Source of the DNA: Zopfochytrium polystomum
Taxonomy: Eukaryota; Chytridiomycota; Chytridiomycetes; Chytridiales; Chytridiaceae
Direction: 5' to 3'
Assembly (NCBI GenBank): GCA_025765615.1
Contig: JAIVFJ010000150.1
Span: 98,523 to 162,522, forward strand
DNA length: 64,000 bases
This document shows, piece by piece, positions 46,278-57,153 of the stretch. The first letter of the stretch is position 1, and every line of letters starts with the position of its first letter. Under the pieces are notes generated by a model, which saw only the letters and a program-made list of their open reading frames with translations, had not been told where the DNA came from and did not search any database. The position numbers were made by a program, and so were the translations under genes.

Positions 46278-46360
46278 CCAGCTACACTTGTGGGTTCATG
46301 CAGGTTTTCACAAGTGTAGTGGGGTACATGGGTGGGTTCGAGTCCCACTCCTTGGCTGGC
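46278..46360 (+). other. tRNA-like T-arm and hairpin (B-box match)
   Basis: GTGGGTTCGAGTCCCAC forms a perfect 5-bp stem with a 7-base loop and contains the pol III B-box consensus GGTTCGAGTCC. Just upstream a 9-bp perfect inverted repeat (ACACTTGTG / CACAAGTGT) flanks 16 bases. I could not find a matching acceptor stem or A box, so this is not called a tRNA gene. Confidence 0.4.
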
Positions 46361-46423
46361 ATTGTTGGACAGCCATGTACTCCAGGAGAAACAGTTGCCC
46401 CCTCTCTTTCTATTGCGGGGATG

Positions 46424-46811
46424 TGTTGAGATTCGACCCACGGGGTACACTATGCCTGTTACTGATGATCCCTTTGAGTATGGTTGGGGTGTTTGAAGGG
46501 CTCAGTAGATTCAATATTTGAATTGGGCGCTCAGAAGGGCTAATCTGTTCTCAATAAAAAGAGATAGGCAAAGGCGGCTGTTGTTCTAGCTTTGTTCATC
46601 CTACTGGTAGGAACAATGCAATTAGAACATGCACAAAAACGCTCAAACTACGCACTCTGCACATGTAACACAGCACAGCAAGCATGCAGAAGCAGTGTAC
46701 CACTGCCCCATGCTCCGGAATTCCGCTCCCTGATCTGGAATTCCGCTCTCAGCTTCCGTGCTGTGCTGTGCAATCTGAACAATGCAACAGGCATTTAGGA
46801 ATCAGGGATTG
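46424..46811 (+). repeat. LTR-B copy 3, truncated
   Basis: Starts TGTTGAGATTCGACCCACGG after a purine-rich stretch and follows the same sequence as 52715 downward, including the GAGATAGGCAAAGGCGG block and two GGAATTCC units. It breaks off where an LTR-E fragment begins. Confidence 0.75.
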
Positions 46812-46815
46812 AAAT

Positions 46816-47605
46816 CTTGAAATGACAGCTGCTGTTTGTGGATGGTGGTGAACTACTCTGGTGAACTACTCTCTTGTGATGGTGAAGCTGAGATGGGAGA
46901 CTGTTGTTCAATGTATGGTGTTTGGATTTATACAAAATTGTGACAAAGACCAAGTGACAAAAAATGCACCAAATCCTCATCACAGTTGGTGCTCCCATGC
47001 ACCACAGTGTGAGGTGTTGCTCCTGCACACTGCTTACTGCAAAAACCGAAAATCTAACACTCCCCCTAAGCTGTTGGCAGGAGCAAAAGGGCCAGCACAG
47101 AGGAACTGTAGGACTGCGAGTTGATGCCCAGTTGATAGTGGTATTTTCAAACAAGACGAAGTAGCCAAGTTGTGATTTCCCATCAGCATGAGCTCCATGA
47201 CCAGCATCGGAGTAGCTGAAAATTCCAGACCCTGTATTGGAATAAAACAAACCATACTCACACGTACCGTTGATGTACTGAAGGACTCGAATGAGAATCT
47301 GCAAGTGGTGTGGTCCTTGCTGAAGGCACCAAGATATGAGACTGCTGGTGCGAAGTCCGGTTGTGTGTGTGTTGCCATGTAGTTGATGCCATCAAGAATT
47401 GCCTGGTAGAGCTGTTGATTTGCTGTGGGTTCATCATTTTCTTGAGGTTGGAGAGTGAGAGAACTGGGGAGAGCAGTTACGGCTGTTTTCTTTCCATTGA
47501 CTGGGTCTGCATGGCATTGGAGTAACTCCTTGGTGTAAGCTCATTGATGCAAGTAGACGCCATTTGGTGTTCAATGAACTTCCATATTCAGTACGGTCTT
47601 GATAT
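46816..47605 (-). pseudogene. Copia-E fragment: LTR-E piece plus RT/RNase H
   Basis: A partial LTR-E (47059 to 46816) preceded on the minus strand by a polypurine tract (TTAGGGGGAG) and, upstream of that, YQAILDGINYMATHTQPDFA in one frame and YGLFYSNTGSGIFSYSDAGH plus TTINWASTRSPTV in another. RNase H stops after this motif and joins the 3' UTR directly, so its C-terminal half is deleted. Confidence 0.75.
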
Positions 47606-47915
47606 TGTTAGTTTGGGTCTTTTGGTGTAAGCAGTGTGCAGGAGCTTTGACCTGATACTGCTCTGCAAGGATAACTGGCAGCATTTTGCAAGTGATGGTC
47701 CTTGTAACAGTTTTGTATAAAGACAAACACAAGACTGACAGAAGCCAAGATCAACCTCCCACCACCACCACCTTCAGTAGTGTACTACCTCCATCTCCAA
47801 AGCAGCACAACCCATAGACAATCCAGCCCAACGAAATCTTTCATTACCTAGGTAGGATTTATTGAGAGAGAGTAGATCGAAATCTTTCATACAAAACTGT
47901 TACCCATCCCAATCA
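47606..47915 (+). repeat. LTR-D, full length (5' LTR of Copia-A2)
   Basis: Starts TGTTAGTTTGGGTC and ends CCCATCCCAATCA; 310 bp, with the same terminal sequence as LTR-E, so D and E are variants of one family. No matching target duplication is visible because the 3' LTR is gone. Confidence 0.75.
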
Positions 47916-48695
47916 CTTCCCCCTTGATTTCAACAAGATCCAACCAGTAGAAGGGGTTGTACGCTTTTCAGATCTGCCAACTTTGGGGATTGATCACGGA
48001 CGTTACAGACATTGCACAGCAATTCTGTTACTACCATTGGAAAGCTCTCAATCTCTTCTTTCCAACGAACTTACCTGATTCCGGATCGGACGCTCCTACG
48101 TTGCGTACACCACCTCTGAAGTTGGCAATCACTTTTCCAACTTCAACCTCAACTTGCTGGCCTTCCAGACCTCCCCCAGCCAATCCCAAGCTATCATTTG
48201 AAAGGCCTGCTTCTGGACTACACAACTGTCACCAACGGGATCCCAAAATCACTCTCCTTTGTGATAAGCGACGACTTTTTCCATTCAGGGTCACCAGTTT
48301 ACCTCCAACCCTCACCATTAATTTTTGATTTTTTGTCCCCAATTGGAGACAACGACCACCCCCCTACCTGACACACACCAAGCTAACAAACCAACTTTTC
48401 ATCTGCTGCAACACCACCTTCACAACACACCCAAAATCCAACGAAATCCTTTCAAACTTGGCACACATAATCGTCCTGAGAAAACAACATGACTACTGAC
48501 TCTACCAACAGAACTCTCCAACAAAAATATCGACTTACGCCACTGCATTGACACAAGTCACATCAACGGGGAGCAGAATGATACAGTTGATCCACTAGAC
48601 CTCTGCAACACTGGAACCTGTCTCATCAGAGATGGACCATTCCAAGGACAGAGATTCCAATTGGTGCCTCCACCTCGTGGACAAGAGAAAGTAAC
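47916..48695 (+). other. Copia-A2 leader and decayed gag start
   Basis: The segment corresponds to the leader plus the start of Gag in copies A1 and A3 but has no intact ORF. A purine/pyrimidine-simple stretch lies around 48340-48440. Fragments such as LNTGTCLIRDGPFQGQ near 48605 fit the Gag frame with stops. Confidence 0.4.
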
Positions 48696-49532
48696 TTGGT
48701 TTCCTGGTACACAGAACCAGAATGCACATTGCTGTCTAATTATTCGCCGCCACATCTCTCAAGCCTTCTCACCCAAATCACACCTGGTCGAAACTTTGCT
48801 TATGAGTTGGTTGGTGAATTGGGAATAATTTGCCGCACAGCAGACCAGGGACTCGCAAAGGAGATCATTGACGACTTTGAACACATCAAAATGGAACCAA
48901 CCGAAGCCTCTGATACCTTCATTACCCAATTCACTGAAGCATATCATCGAGTTGACAGCTTTGCAAAATCAGCAGCTGGAGAACTTCTCCATTGTATTCA
49001 TTCGCCCTTTCCAAAAGTTGTTCGAATCTTTGTTGGCTCACTGAACCAAAGCCTACTGGGCATGGGGATAGGAAACGTTTTTCTTGTTGTTGGCAACCCA
49101 GCTCCTGAGATAACAAGTTTAGCCAAACTAATCTCACTCTTCAAACAAACTGTTCGTCAAAACAACTATGATAAGCGACGCATCGAGCTGGCAAATCAAA
49201 GGGAAGGGGACACCTCCACTGCAGCCCCAGAGGTCAACGCACCAACTGCAAATGTTGCCCAAGGTCACTACACCCACCCCCGAGGCCGTGGTGGCTATCG
49301 ACCGCTCCAACCAAGGCCACAGCCATACACCCTACGACCCTATGGTGGCTTTGGCAGAGGGTCCATTCCTCTCTCTCAAGGAAGTTGGCGACCCCAGCAG
49401 ACAGGATGGCGACTGCAGCAACCATTCTGTCCACACCAGAGCCAGGCATCTGCAAATGTCACCTGCAACAATTGCAGTGGTCGTGGACATTATGCAAGGG
49501 AATGTCCTTCAGCTCCAAACATGCAGGAGTAG
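48696..49532 (+). pseudogene. Copia-A2 Gag, C-terminal part with zinc knuckle
   Basis: The open frame reads GIICRTADQGLAKEIIDDFE, FITQFTEAYHRVDSFAKSAA, then a Gln/Pro/Gly/Arg-rich region and a CCHC zinc knuckle CNNCSGRGHYAREC near the stop at 49532. It aligns with 55678-56850 on the other strand (copy A3), where the first Cys of the knuckle reads Tyr. The knuckle binds element RNA in the Gag particle. Confidence 0.75.
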
Positions 49533-49696
49533 ATGCCTCAACAATCCCAGCAGGCACTCCTAACATACAACGCACCAGCAGACAGTGATTGGGATGAACA
49601 ACAGAGTCAGCAGTTTGCAAACGAACAGCAGTTATGGGAAGAGACTTACAACTCACAGCTTGGCGGCCAAAGTGACGACAACCACCAACAGGATTT

Positions 49697-50329
49697 TTGG
49701 ATGTCCCGGGAGTGATCCAGGCATTTGCAGTCAACATTCCACCTCCTGTTACTTCCTTTCCTCTCCTTATTGATAACGGTTGCAATGTTACTACTCTTCG
49801 TGATTTCTCCTTCTTTATCCCATCAACCCTCAACAACCAAAAATCCAGCATGCACATCGCAAAGGAAGGCCCAGTTCTCAACTGCGAGGGCTCAGGCGTT
49901 GCGCGAATTCCTCTTGCAAACAACATCACTCTCATTATTGAAGGCGCGCAGTTTGCTCCAGAATGCCCAGTCAACCTTATTGCCGACAGGGACCTCCAGC
50001 TATGCGGTTACTATCACTTGGCACAAGACCTCCAACCAGGTGTTATTCACCGCAGCAGTCATGAAGAAGGTGACCCAGCAGTTCTTCAAATGACCCTTCG
50101 GCACGGCCTCCAGTGGTTCCCAACTGCAGCAAACCCAACCTTCAATTACAGCACTCAATTTCTCGCCCATTGCGCCAGCAGATATTACAACTTTTTCACG
50201 TCAGCAGAACCTGCAGACACACACAGCATTCGTGCAGCATTTCTCAACAGCAAAAAACCAGACACTCGCCGACTGCACCAACGTCTAGGACACATTCCCT
50301 ATGCTCGACTTCGCTCCATGAAGGAATGA
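49697..50329 (+). pseudogene. Copia-A2 protease and GAG-pre-integrase
   Basis: Starts within the protease region: PLLIDNGCNVTTLRDFSFF has D-N-G where Copia proteases have DSG or DTG. It is followed by NLIADRDLQLCGYYHLA and the pre-integrase HQRLGHIPYARLRSMKE. A stop (TGA) at 50327 interrupts the frame just before ACIIAKQTRA, the zinc-binding Cys pair. Confidence 0.75.
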
Positions 50330-51195
50330 CGAACCTGTGCTGACTTTCCAGACATAGACTTAGAACTGCTTGAGGACGAGTGTAAGGCCTGTATTATTGC
50401 AAAGCAGACACGTGCCTCTATTCCCCACCCAGATCCTCCAGACAAGCTACCTGGGGAGCACTTGGCGTTTGACCTTGTGGAGGTCAAACCCAAGTTCAGG
50501 GGGCAGTACGGCTTTGCCCTCATTGCCATTGACTATGTCAGCAATTAAATCTGGTCAACCAACCTACGACGGAAGTCTGATGTTTTACCAGAAGCCATCA
50601 AAATCATTCAGCAACTCCAGACTGTGCGAGACGTTCAGGTTAAGTCAGTTAGGTTTGATGGGGGTGAACTTAAGTCGACTGCCTTTGAATGCTTCTGTGC
50701 CTCTCGTGGGATACAGGTTGAAGTCAGTCCACCACACACACCGAGCTCAACAGCAAAGCAGAACGTGCAGTTAGGACAGTCATGGATGTAACTCGTTCAC
50801 TCCTTCAGCATGCTGGCTCACCTTGGTCTTGGTGGGGTTATGCTATTCGACATGCCGTGGACATCATCGACACACTGCCAGTTCTCAGTCGTGGTTTGCT
50901 TTCACCGGTTGAAATGCTACTTGGCTTTCCTCCCTGCATCAGCCACTTTAGGGTTTTTGGCGCTGGTTGCCTCTACCACGTGACAGCCAAGGAACGCGGC
51001 AGCACACACCAGAACAAGAAACTGGCAGAACGAGCACGACCAGCAATATACATTGGCAGTATAGGCCAATCCATTGCCCAGCTCATCGACATCAACACTG
51101 GTCGCGTTATCACACATCGCCTCAACGACCTCACTATCGCCGAAGACAGCTTTCCCAAACTCAACAAATCAGATACTGATGATGACGGTTCATAA
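50330..51195 (+). pseudogene. Copia-A2 integrase core, broken
   Basis: Coding continues after the stop with CKACIIAKQTRASIPHPDPP, then HLAFDLVEVKPKFRGQYGFA, a stop at 50546 (AIDYVSN then TAA), the DGGEL motif, a frame change near 50740, and the end VDIIDTLPVLSRGLLSPVEM with CISHFRVFGAGC up to 51195. These are the Copia integrase core and its conserved C-terminal RVFGC-like block. Confidence 0.75.
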
Positions 51196-51364
51196 CTACA
51201 GCATCACCACACGCCCTTACTCTTAGCTGACGAACTTCAGGAAACCAACAGCAACATCAAGGCCCTCCTTCGCGAAGCAAACGTACACATTGAACAGCTA
51301 CCTGAGCCAGAACCAACACCAGTGGCCCCAGTGGAATTGGTAAAAAGTGTCACCCCTCAGGTAA

Positions 51365-51500
51365 GCACAGCGAAAGTGAATCAGATAACGATGTACAGCT
51401 CTGGTGTTGGAGGTGACGGCATGATGGGTTGGGTTCCGTGCTACTGCAATTAACGTCATCTCCAGTGGGCCTTATTGGGAGCACTATAGGTGATGAAATC
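51365..51500 (-). repeat. Dispersed repeat R1, copy 2 (partial, reverse)
   Basis: On the minus strand it starts CTATAGTGCTCCCAATAAGG and continues for about 135 bases through GCAGTAGCACGG and TTCACTTTCGCTGTG. It matches 63723-63855 and, in part, 39235-39300. Confidence 0.75.
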
Positions 51501-52715
51501 CCACCCAGGACTGGAGGGACTTGGTGTGTGTGGGGGTTAAGAGAGAGAGAGAGAGAGAGAGCAGTGATGATGGAAAAGGGAGAGGAGTGAGAGGATGGAG
51601 AGAGGAGAGAAGAGTGAGTGGGCAGAGAGGGAAGAGACAGCAAATGGAGGAAGAGAGATTGGCTTGTTTTGCACTGGCTTCTGTCAAAGCAGCAAGGAGG
51701 GGGTTGGATTCCTTGTTTGATCTCTGTGAGAGGTTGCTGCTTTTATACTCCTGCAGGTTGGAGCCATCAGAAAACAGAGGGAGCAGTGGGCTGCACAGAG
51801 CAGGCCACAGAAATGAGATAAAACAGGCTGAGCACCAATCCCCAGCCTGGGCTAAGTACCCATTCAGGGCTGAGTATCACCCAGTGCTGGGCATCACTCA
51901 GGGCTGAATACCAGCCTTGGGCTGAGCACCACCCAGGGCTGAGTACCAGCCTGGGCTGTGCACCACTCAGGGCTAAGTACCAGCCAGGGCTGAGTACCAC
52001 CTTGGGCTGAGCACTTTGTCTGGGCTGAGTACCACCAGGAACCAATTTACAGCTTGTTTGAGAAACAGTTGCTTGTAAATTGGTTTGGTTGTTTCCAAAT
52101 CAGGAAGCTTGTTTGGGAAACAAGCCGCTTTTTTCCTTGTTTTTAGAAATCCAATGATTGGTGCAATCTCTGGTGAGCTCAGTTTTTATCTCATTTTTAG
52201 AAATGCAGTGATTGGTGCAATCCCTGATTCCTAAATGCCTGTTGCATTGCTCAGATTGCACAGCACAGCAGGAAAGCTGGAATTCCAGATCAGGAAGCGG
52301 AATTCTGGTGCAGAGAGAGGAATTCCAGATCAGGAAGCGGAATTCCGATGCAGAGTGCGGAATTCCGGTGCAGAGAGCGGAATTCCGATGGAGAGAGCGG
52401 AATTCCGGAGCATGGGGCAGTGGTACACTGCTTCTGCATGCTTGCTGTGCTGTGTTACATGTGCAGAGTGCGTAGTTTGAGCGTTTTTGTGCATGTTCTA
52501 ATTGCATTGTTCCTACCGGTAGGATGAACAAAGCTAGAACAACAGCCGCCTTTGCCTATCTCTTTTTATTGAGAACAGATTAGCCCTTCCGAGCGCCCCA
52601 TTCAAGTATTGAATCTACTGAGCCCTTCAAACACCCCATCCAATGTGATTGGATGGAGTTCTCAAAGGGATCATCAGTAACGGGCGTAGCGTACCCCGTG
52701 GGTCGAATCTCAACA
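51500..52715 (-). repeat. LTR-B copy 2, with U3 minisatellites and TATA box
   Basis: Begins TGTTGAGATTCGACCCACGG at 52715 on the minus strand. It contains minisatellite 1 (about 52415-52275), minisatellite 2 (about 52035-51830), and a TATA box (GGAGTATAAAAGCAGC on the minus strand near 51740). A pyrimidine-rich stretch with (CT)n follows at about 51540-51560. The right border is uncertain because no second full copy is in the window. Confidence 0.6.
51738..51748 (-). promoter_or_regulatory. TATA box in LTR-B
   Basis: GTATAAAAGC on the minus strand, downstream of the minisatellites and upstream of a pyrimidine-rich leader. This is the expected U3/R promoter position. Confidence 0.55.
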
Positions 52716-53728
52716 ATGGTAAAGTCTGAACCATGTACCCGAGGATGCAATAGGGCTGTGTCTGCTGTGAAAGTCACGTTGTGACCTGTCTGCCGCACGA
52801 TTTGCTGAACTGAGAGTAGAGTGTCTGAGAACTCTGGCACATAGAGCGAGTTCCTCATGATGAGAGCTCTTCCGTTAACAAACAGGGTAAAGTCGCCCAC
52901 TCCAGTGGCAGTTGCAAAGCCGTCAGCTGTTTTGATCTGCTGGGAGGTGGGCCGCAAGTTTGTGAAGTGCTCTTCACAAGGCGACATTGTCCTGGAAGCC
53001 CCAGAGTCAAGGATGACCTGGTGTGGGTTGCTGCCAGCAAGTCTTGCCATCAGCGCAGTCTCGTAGATGCGGCGGTAGGAGACGTTGCGGTAGAGGAAAC
53101 GTCCAGATTTGTACATCACTTTGTAGCCGACGTTTGAGACAATGTTGTCAGTGATCCAGTCTGGATCCATTCTGCCGTCAAGAAGTGTAACTGTGAGTTC
53201 CACTTCAAATTCCTCCTCCACCTCAACGGCCTGGCATGTTCCAATTTCAAACTCCCGTGCCGCAAGTGCCCTTTCTACTGAAAGGAAGTCGTCCAGAGCT
53301 GAAGTGTCTGCAAGGCGCGCAGCACCCTCAGTACTGAACTCCAACATTTCGACGTCTTCTGCTTCAGGAGGTGGTGGTGGAGTATCCATCCTGCAGCATT
53401 TGTGGGGAGGAGAGTCCTCAGAGCCTGCGCAAGAGGCTTGGTGGTGTTCTTTAGCGGCCACCTCACGTGCAATCTTGGCAGTCTCAGTAGCTTTCTTGGA
53501 ATCAGCTGGTGTGTCCTTGGCTTCTTTGGCGTGTGCAGGCTGCTTGCCCTTGGCCTTCTTTGCAGGGCGAGCTGGCTCTGACTTCCCGTGAGGGAACTTG
53601 AGGCATTCCTCGCGAGAGTGTGAGACCCAGATTCCATGAAGGTCACAAGTAGGCTTGCCGTTGAGTGCCTCACCGATCTTGCGCTTCTTGGTTGCCACTG
53701 AGGTCTTTGCTGAAGCAGCTGTTTCCAT
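52580..53728 (-). CDS. Element B2 second ORF: basic linker plus Copia-type protease
   Basis: An intact 382-codon ORF. The N terminus has PTCDLHGIWVSHSREECLKF, which resembles a modified CHCC-type nucleocapsid finger (C-x-x-H ... H-x4-C), followed by a Lys/Ala-rich region and an acidic Pro-rich linker. The Copia protease follows: PHQVILDSGASRTMSPCEEH and SLYVPEFSDTLLSVQQIVRQ. After about 110 residues it runs straight into LTR-B, which supplies the last 45 or so codons (from VEIRPTGYATPV). There is no integrase or RT. One in-frame TAA and 48 open bases separate it from gag upstream. Confidence 0.75.
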   Translation of the reverse strand: METAASAKTSVATKKRKIGEALNGKPTCDLHGIWVSHSREECLKFPHGKSEPARPAKKAKGKQPAHAKEAKDTPADSKKATETAKIAREVAAKEHHQASCAGSEDSPPHKCCRMDTPPPPPEAEDVEMLEFSTEGAARLADTSALDDFLSVERALAAREFEIGTCQAVEVEEEFEVELTVTLLDGRMDPDWITDNIVSNVGYKVMYKSGRFLYRNVSYRRIYETALMARLAGSNPHQVILDSGASRTMSPCEEHFTNLRPTSQQIKTADGFATATGVGDFTLFVNGRALIMRNSLYVPEFSDTLLSVQQIVRQTGHNVTFTADTALLHPRVHGSDFTIVEIRPTGYATPVTDDPFENSIQSHWMGCLKGSVDSILEWGARKG

Positions 53729-53776
53729 CTCAGAAGTGCCGTGGTGAGCAGAGTGTCTGCTGTTCTTCTCTTTGCT

Positions 53777-54520
53777 TTACTGGTACAGCGTGTGGCAGTT
53801 TGTCAACTCCTTGACAAGATCGCTGGTGTTGGCGTAGCCTGACAGCCCCTTGAGAAGATTTTGATGAAAGCCAGAGAAGATTTCACATCCAGGCAGCGTT
53901 TCCCTTGCTTTGTGGATGATGGCAGAACGCAGGATGTTTGTCACACCCCTGCAAGTGGTGGCAGTACATTTGAAATGCTTCGGCCAATCCGTGACCAGTG
54001 TGGTCAGAGTGGTGTACCACTCCTGGACTGCCGGACCAGAGTCTCTGGGTTTTGCCAAACGACTGTAAGTCGCAAGCCACTTGTCCTGCTGTGAACCAGT
54101 GTGGTCCTGCAGGGCGTACTTGTCATTGAGCCACTTGTACCGGTCAGCGCAGTTGGTGATGTTTGCTGCATTCATGGAGCGCACATCCTCAATGCACAAG
54201 CAGGAGTCGAGGGTAGCAACCGCCTTGTCGTGTTGGGCCTCAAGCTCCCTGTAGGTCTTGTGTTCTTGGCGTATACCAGTGTGGTACTTGTCAAGGGCAG
54301 CGTGGTGCAGACGGTACATCTCACTGTACGCAGCCTTGGCCTCCGCCATTGCAGAGGATTCAGGGGGAGAACCAATGCTGGGAGGAGCAGCGCCAATGCC
54401 GACCTTGATGCAGTGCTAGTTGAACGTACCGAAGTAATCAGGCTTGAGGAAGCTGGCAACAAGATTGTATGCCATGACCGGCTTGATGACTTCTTCCACA
54501 TGCAGTTCCCAAGCCTGGTA
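53777..54520 (-). pseudogene. Element B2 Gag with one early stop
   Basis: Almost identical in protein to 35854-36642. It lacks the first ~18 codons because of the joint with Copia-A3, and GAG-to-TAG (at about 54415) stops it before the run that starts MAEAKAAYSEMYRLHHAALD and ends HTLYQ at 53777. Confidence 0.75.
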
Positions 54521-54803
54521 GCTCAGGTGTATGAGGTGGACTGACTTCAATGCGGATGCCATGTGATGCACAGAAACGGTTAAAAGCGAGTGAATTCAGT
54601 TCCCCACCATCAAAGCGGACGCCCTTTACATGAACATCCCTAACTGTCTCCAATTGTTGGATGATCTTAATGGCCTCCGGTAGTGCTTCTGACTTTCTCC
54701 GAAGGTTTGTCGACCAGAGATAATTACTTGCATAGTCAATGGCAATGAGAGCAAAGCCATATTGTCCTCGAAACTTTGGTTTGACTTCCACTAGATCAAA
54801 GGC
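54521..54803 (-). pseudogene. Copia-A3 integrase core fragment
   Basis: FDLVEVKPKFRGQYGFALIA, IDYASNYLWSTNLRRKSEAL and GVRFDGGELNSLAFNRF correspond to the Copia integrase core with its Asp residues. It breaks off at SPPHTPEL, just before the expected catalytic Glu region (as in the N-S-K-A-E motif of copy A2). Confidence 0.8.
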
Positions 54804-55517
54804 TTAATGTTCGCCTGGTAGTTTATCTGGAGGATCTGTATGTGGAATAGCAGCACGAGTCTGTTTGGCAATAATGCAGGCCTTACACGGTTCTTCAAGT
54901 AAGTCCAGCTTAATGTCAGGAAAGTCAGCACATGTACAGCGCTCCTTCATTGCTCGTAGTCTTGCATAAGGGATATGGCAGAGGCGTTCATGCATGCGCT
55001 GAGTGTTTGGAGCTTTGCTGTTGAGAAAGGCTGTGCGTATACTGAGTGTTTCTGCAGAGCTGAAGAGGTTGTAAAATTTACTGGCGCAGTGTGCAATAAA
55101 TTGTTTGCTGTAGTTGAAGTTGGGGTTTGCTGCTGTTGGGAACCATTGGAGACCATGTCTAAGAATCATTTGAAGGACGGCTGGATCTCCTTCCTCAGGA
55201 CTGCTACGATAAATAGTACCAGGTTGAAGGTCTCGTGCAAGATGGAAGAAGCCACATAGTTGTAGGTCCCGATCAGCGACCAAGTTGACAGGACATTCTG
55301 GAGCATATTGGGCACCTTCAATTCTAAGTGTGATGTTGTTGGCGAGTGGTATGAGAGCTGTGCCGAATCCTTCACAAGTAAGAATAGGTCCTTCTTTAGC
55401 GATACGCATGCTAGATTTCTGCTGAGTATGACTATAGGGAATGAAGAGAGAGAAATCTCGAAGCGTTGTCGATGAGTACAGGAAAAGAAATTGGAAGGGA
55501 AGGGACGTTAACTGCAA
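54804..55517 (-). pseudogene. Copia-A3 protease remnant and GAG-pre-integrase
   Basis: Corresponds to 49740-50380 of copy A2. After a frame change at the protease site it reads TTLRDFSLFIPYSHTQQKSS, NLVADRDLQLCGFFHLARDL, then HERLCHIPYARLRAMKE and CKACIIAKQTRAAIPHTDPP, the H-x-C-C-like zinc-binding segment preceding the integrase core. Confidence 0.78.
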
Positions 55518-56946
55518 ATGCCCGGATTACTCCCAGGCCATCCAAAAATCCTGTTGACTTTCATCTTGTTCGGTCTCTGATTGGAGTTGCGTTTCCATCC
55601 ACAATTGCTGTTCTGCAGCATACTGCTCACTTTGCTGGTCATCCCAATCACCGTTCTGTAGCAGAAGTGCTTGGTTTTCAGGTATCTGCTGTTGTGGAGG
55701 GTTTGGTTGCTGGAGTAAGAGCGCATTTGGATTTGGTGGTGGTCGATGCTGCTGCTGTTGCTGCAATTGCTGAAGAAATGTGTTGGCACAATGTCGAGCA
55801 ACATGACCATAGCCTCCACATGCATGATATTGGACTCCAAAAGAATGGTTGCTGTGCAGGGAACCAACTCCCCCCAGAGCCGCGTCCCATTGCGGTACCA
55901 CCTGTTGCTGTTCCACGTGAACTTAGTCCTCGCCATGTTCCTCGGCCTCGGCCAAAACCACCATATGGGCGCGGTGTGTACTGTTGGGACTGAGGGTTTT
56001 GGTACTGCAAGGTTGTTGGGCGGATATTAGGATACGGCTGGTACTGCTGAGGTTTATGATAACTGCCACGACCGCGGAGTTGACTATAGTGTACTTTTGG
56101 CCGAATAATTACATTTGCTGTTGGTGTAGTGACTTCTGGAATGGCTGCTGTCAGGTCCCACTCCTGTTGTGCTGCAAGTCGATCCCGCCTCTCATCATAT
56201 GTATTTTGGCGGGCGGTAGATTTAAATAAGGTGATTAGTTTAGTCAATGATGAAACAGAAGTGATAGGATTCCCTGCAAACATGAACGTATTGGCAACAC
56301 CCATATCGATTAGCGTGTTGTTCAGGGCAGATACGAAGACTCGCACAACTTTGGAAAATGGTGTGATGCGACTGCAGATTTCCACTGATGAACTTTCTGT
56401 AAAGCTTTCTACTTTGTGGTAAGCTGTAATGAAGCGCATTGCAAATGACTCGGATGATTCTGCAGGCTCCATTTTTATACGCTCAAAATCATCAATAATT
56501 TCCTTTGCTAATCCTTGATCTGTTGTTCGACATGCAATCGCAATTTCTCCAAGCAGTGTGTAGGCAAAAATCTGCCCTCGTCGGGGGAACTGTGGTAGAA
56601 GCTCTGGTTCAACATATCGTCGAATGAGAAGGATACAGTATGCGTTCTGGTCTTCTGTCCCTGGGAACCATTTGACTGGCTCACGCCCGTCTTGTGCAAA
56701 TGCATAATGCTCGCCGTGGTTGGGCCCCCTGCGTACTCTGCATGTTGGGCCAACATTAGGATCATTGGGGTCCACTTGATCATTGCGTAATACGTTAATT
56801 CGGTCTGGGTCAACGCAGTGGTGGAGACCATTGCTTTTGTTGGATAGTTCTGAAATTAGGTCGTCCAGCCAATCTCCAAAATTTGCTGCGCCTTTGAGGA
56901 TGGGGAATGCACGGGAAGCATATTTGATTTGATCACGCTCGCTCAT
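55518..56946 (-). pseudogene. Copia-A3 Gag with zinc-knuckle region
   Basis: The Gag ATG at 56946 (MSERDQIKYASRAFPILKGA) opens about 420 codons to 55678. They include VLRNDQVDPNDPNVGPTCRV, FAMRFITAYHKVESFTESSS, FMFAGNPITSVSSLTKLITL and a Gln/Tyr/Pro/Gly-rich tail. A frame change near 55830 is needed to reach the knuckle-like YHACGGYGHVARHC (first Cys is Tyr) and a Gln-rich end at 55527. This is the most complete Gag of family A here. Confidence 0.78.
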
Positions 56947-57153
56947 GCTTGGGAGGAAAATGTGTGAGAGCTTTGCAGGAGAATAGAAATTTGAAAGGCA
57001 GTGATTTCCCTGATTTAGTGGTAACCCTTCGTAGGGAATAGTAGCAGTCTTTAAGTCGACACTCAACAAGCGTGACACGACACTTGATGGTCAAGGTATG
57101 GGTGTGGATAGGTGGATAGGTGATTGTTATGAATCACCCTCTGGAAACCTCTG

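Larger units (their letters stand above)
47606..51360 (+). mobile_element. Copia-A2: plus-strand Ty1/copia element, 3' half missing
   Basis: Begins with a 310-bp LTR-D (47606-47915), then a leader, gag with zinc knuckle, protease/pre-integrase and integrase. It ends near 51360 where dispersed repeat R1 and LTR-B (minus) start, so RT and RNase H are absent. Confidence 0.75.
51361..54520 (-). mobile_element. Element B2: gag plus protease-like ORF followed directly by LTR-B
   Basis: On the minus strand the order is gag (54520 to 53777), second ORF (53728 to 52580) and LTR-B starting inside that ORF at 52715. No integrase, RT or RNase H is present between the ORF and the LTR. The 5' end is a sharp joint (54520/54521) to the integrase of Copia-A3. 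Its LTR extends through both minisatellites, a TATA box and a pyrimidine-rich R/U5-like part to about 51500, ending in R1-like sequence. Confidence 0.7.

Noticed and set aside
46278..46360. A tRNA gene
   Set aside because: T-arm and B box are perfect but no acceptor stem, D-arm or A box could be folded around it.
47606..47915. Solo LTR
   Set aside because: It is followed by the Copia-A leader, gag, protease and integrase in the right order, so it is a 5' LTR of a 3'-truncated element.
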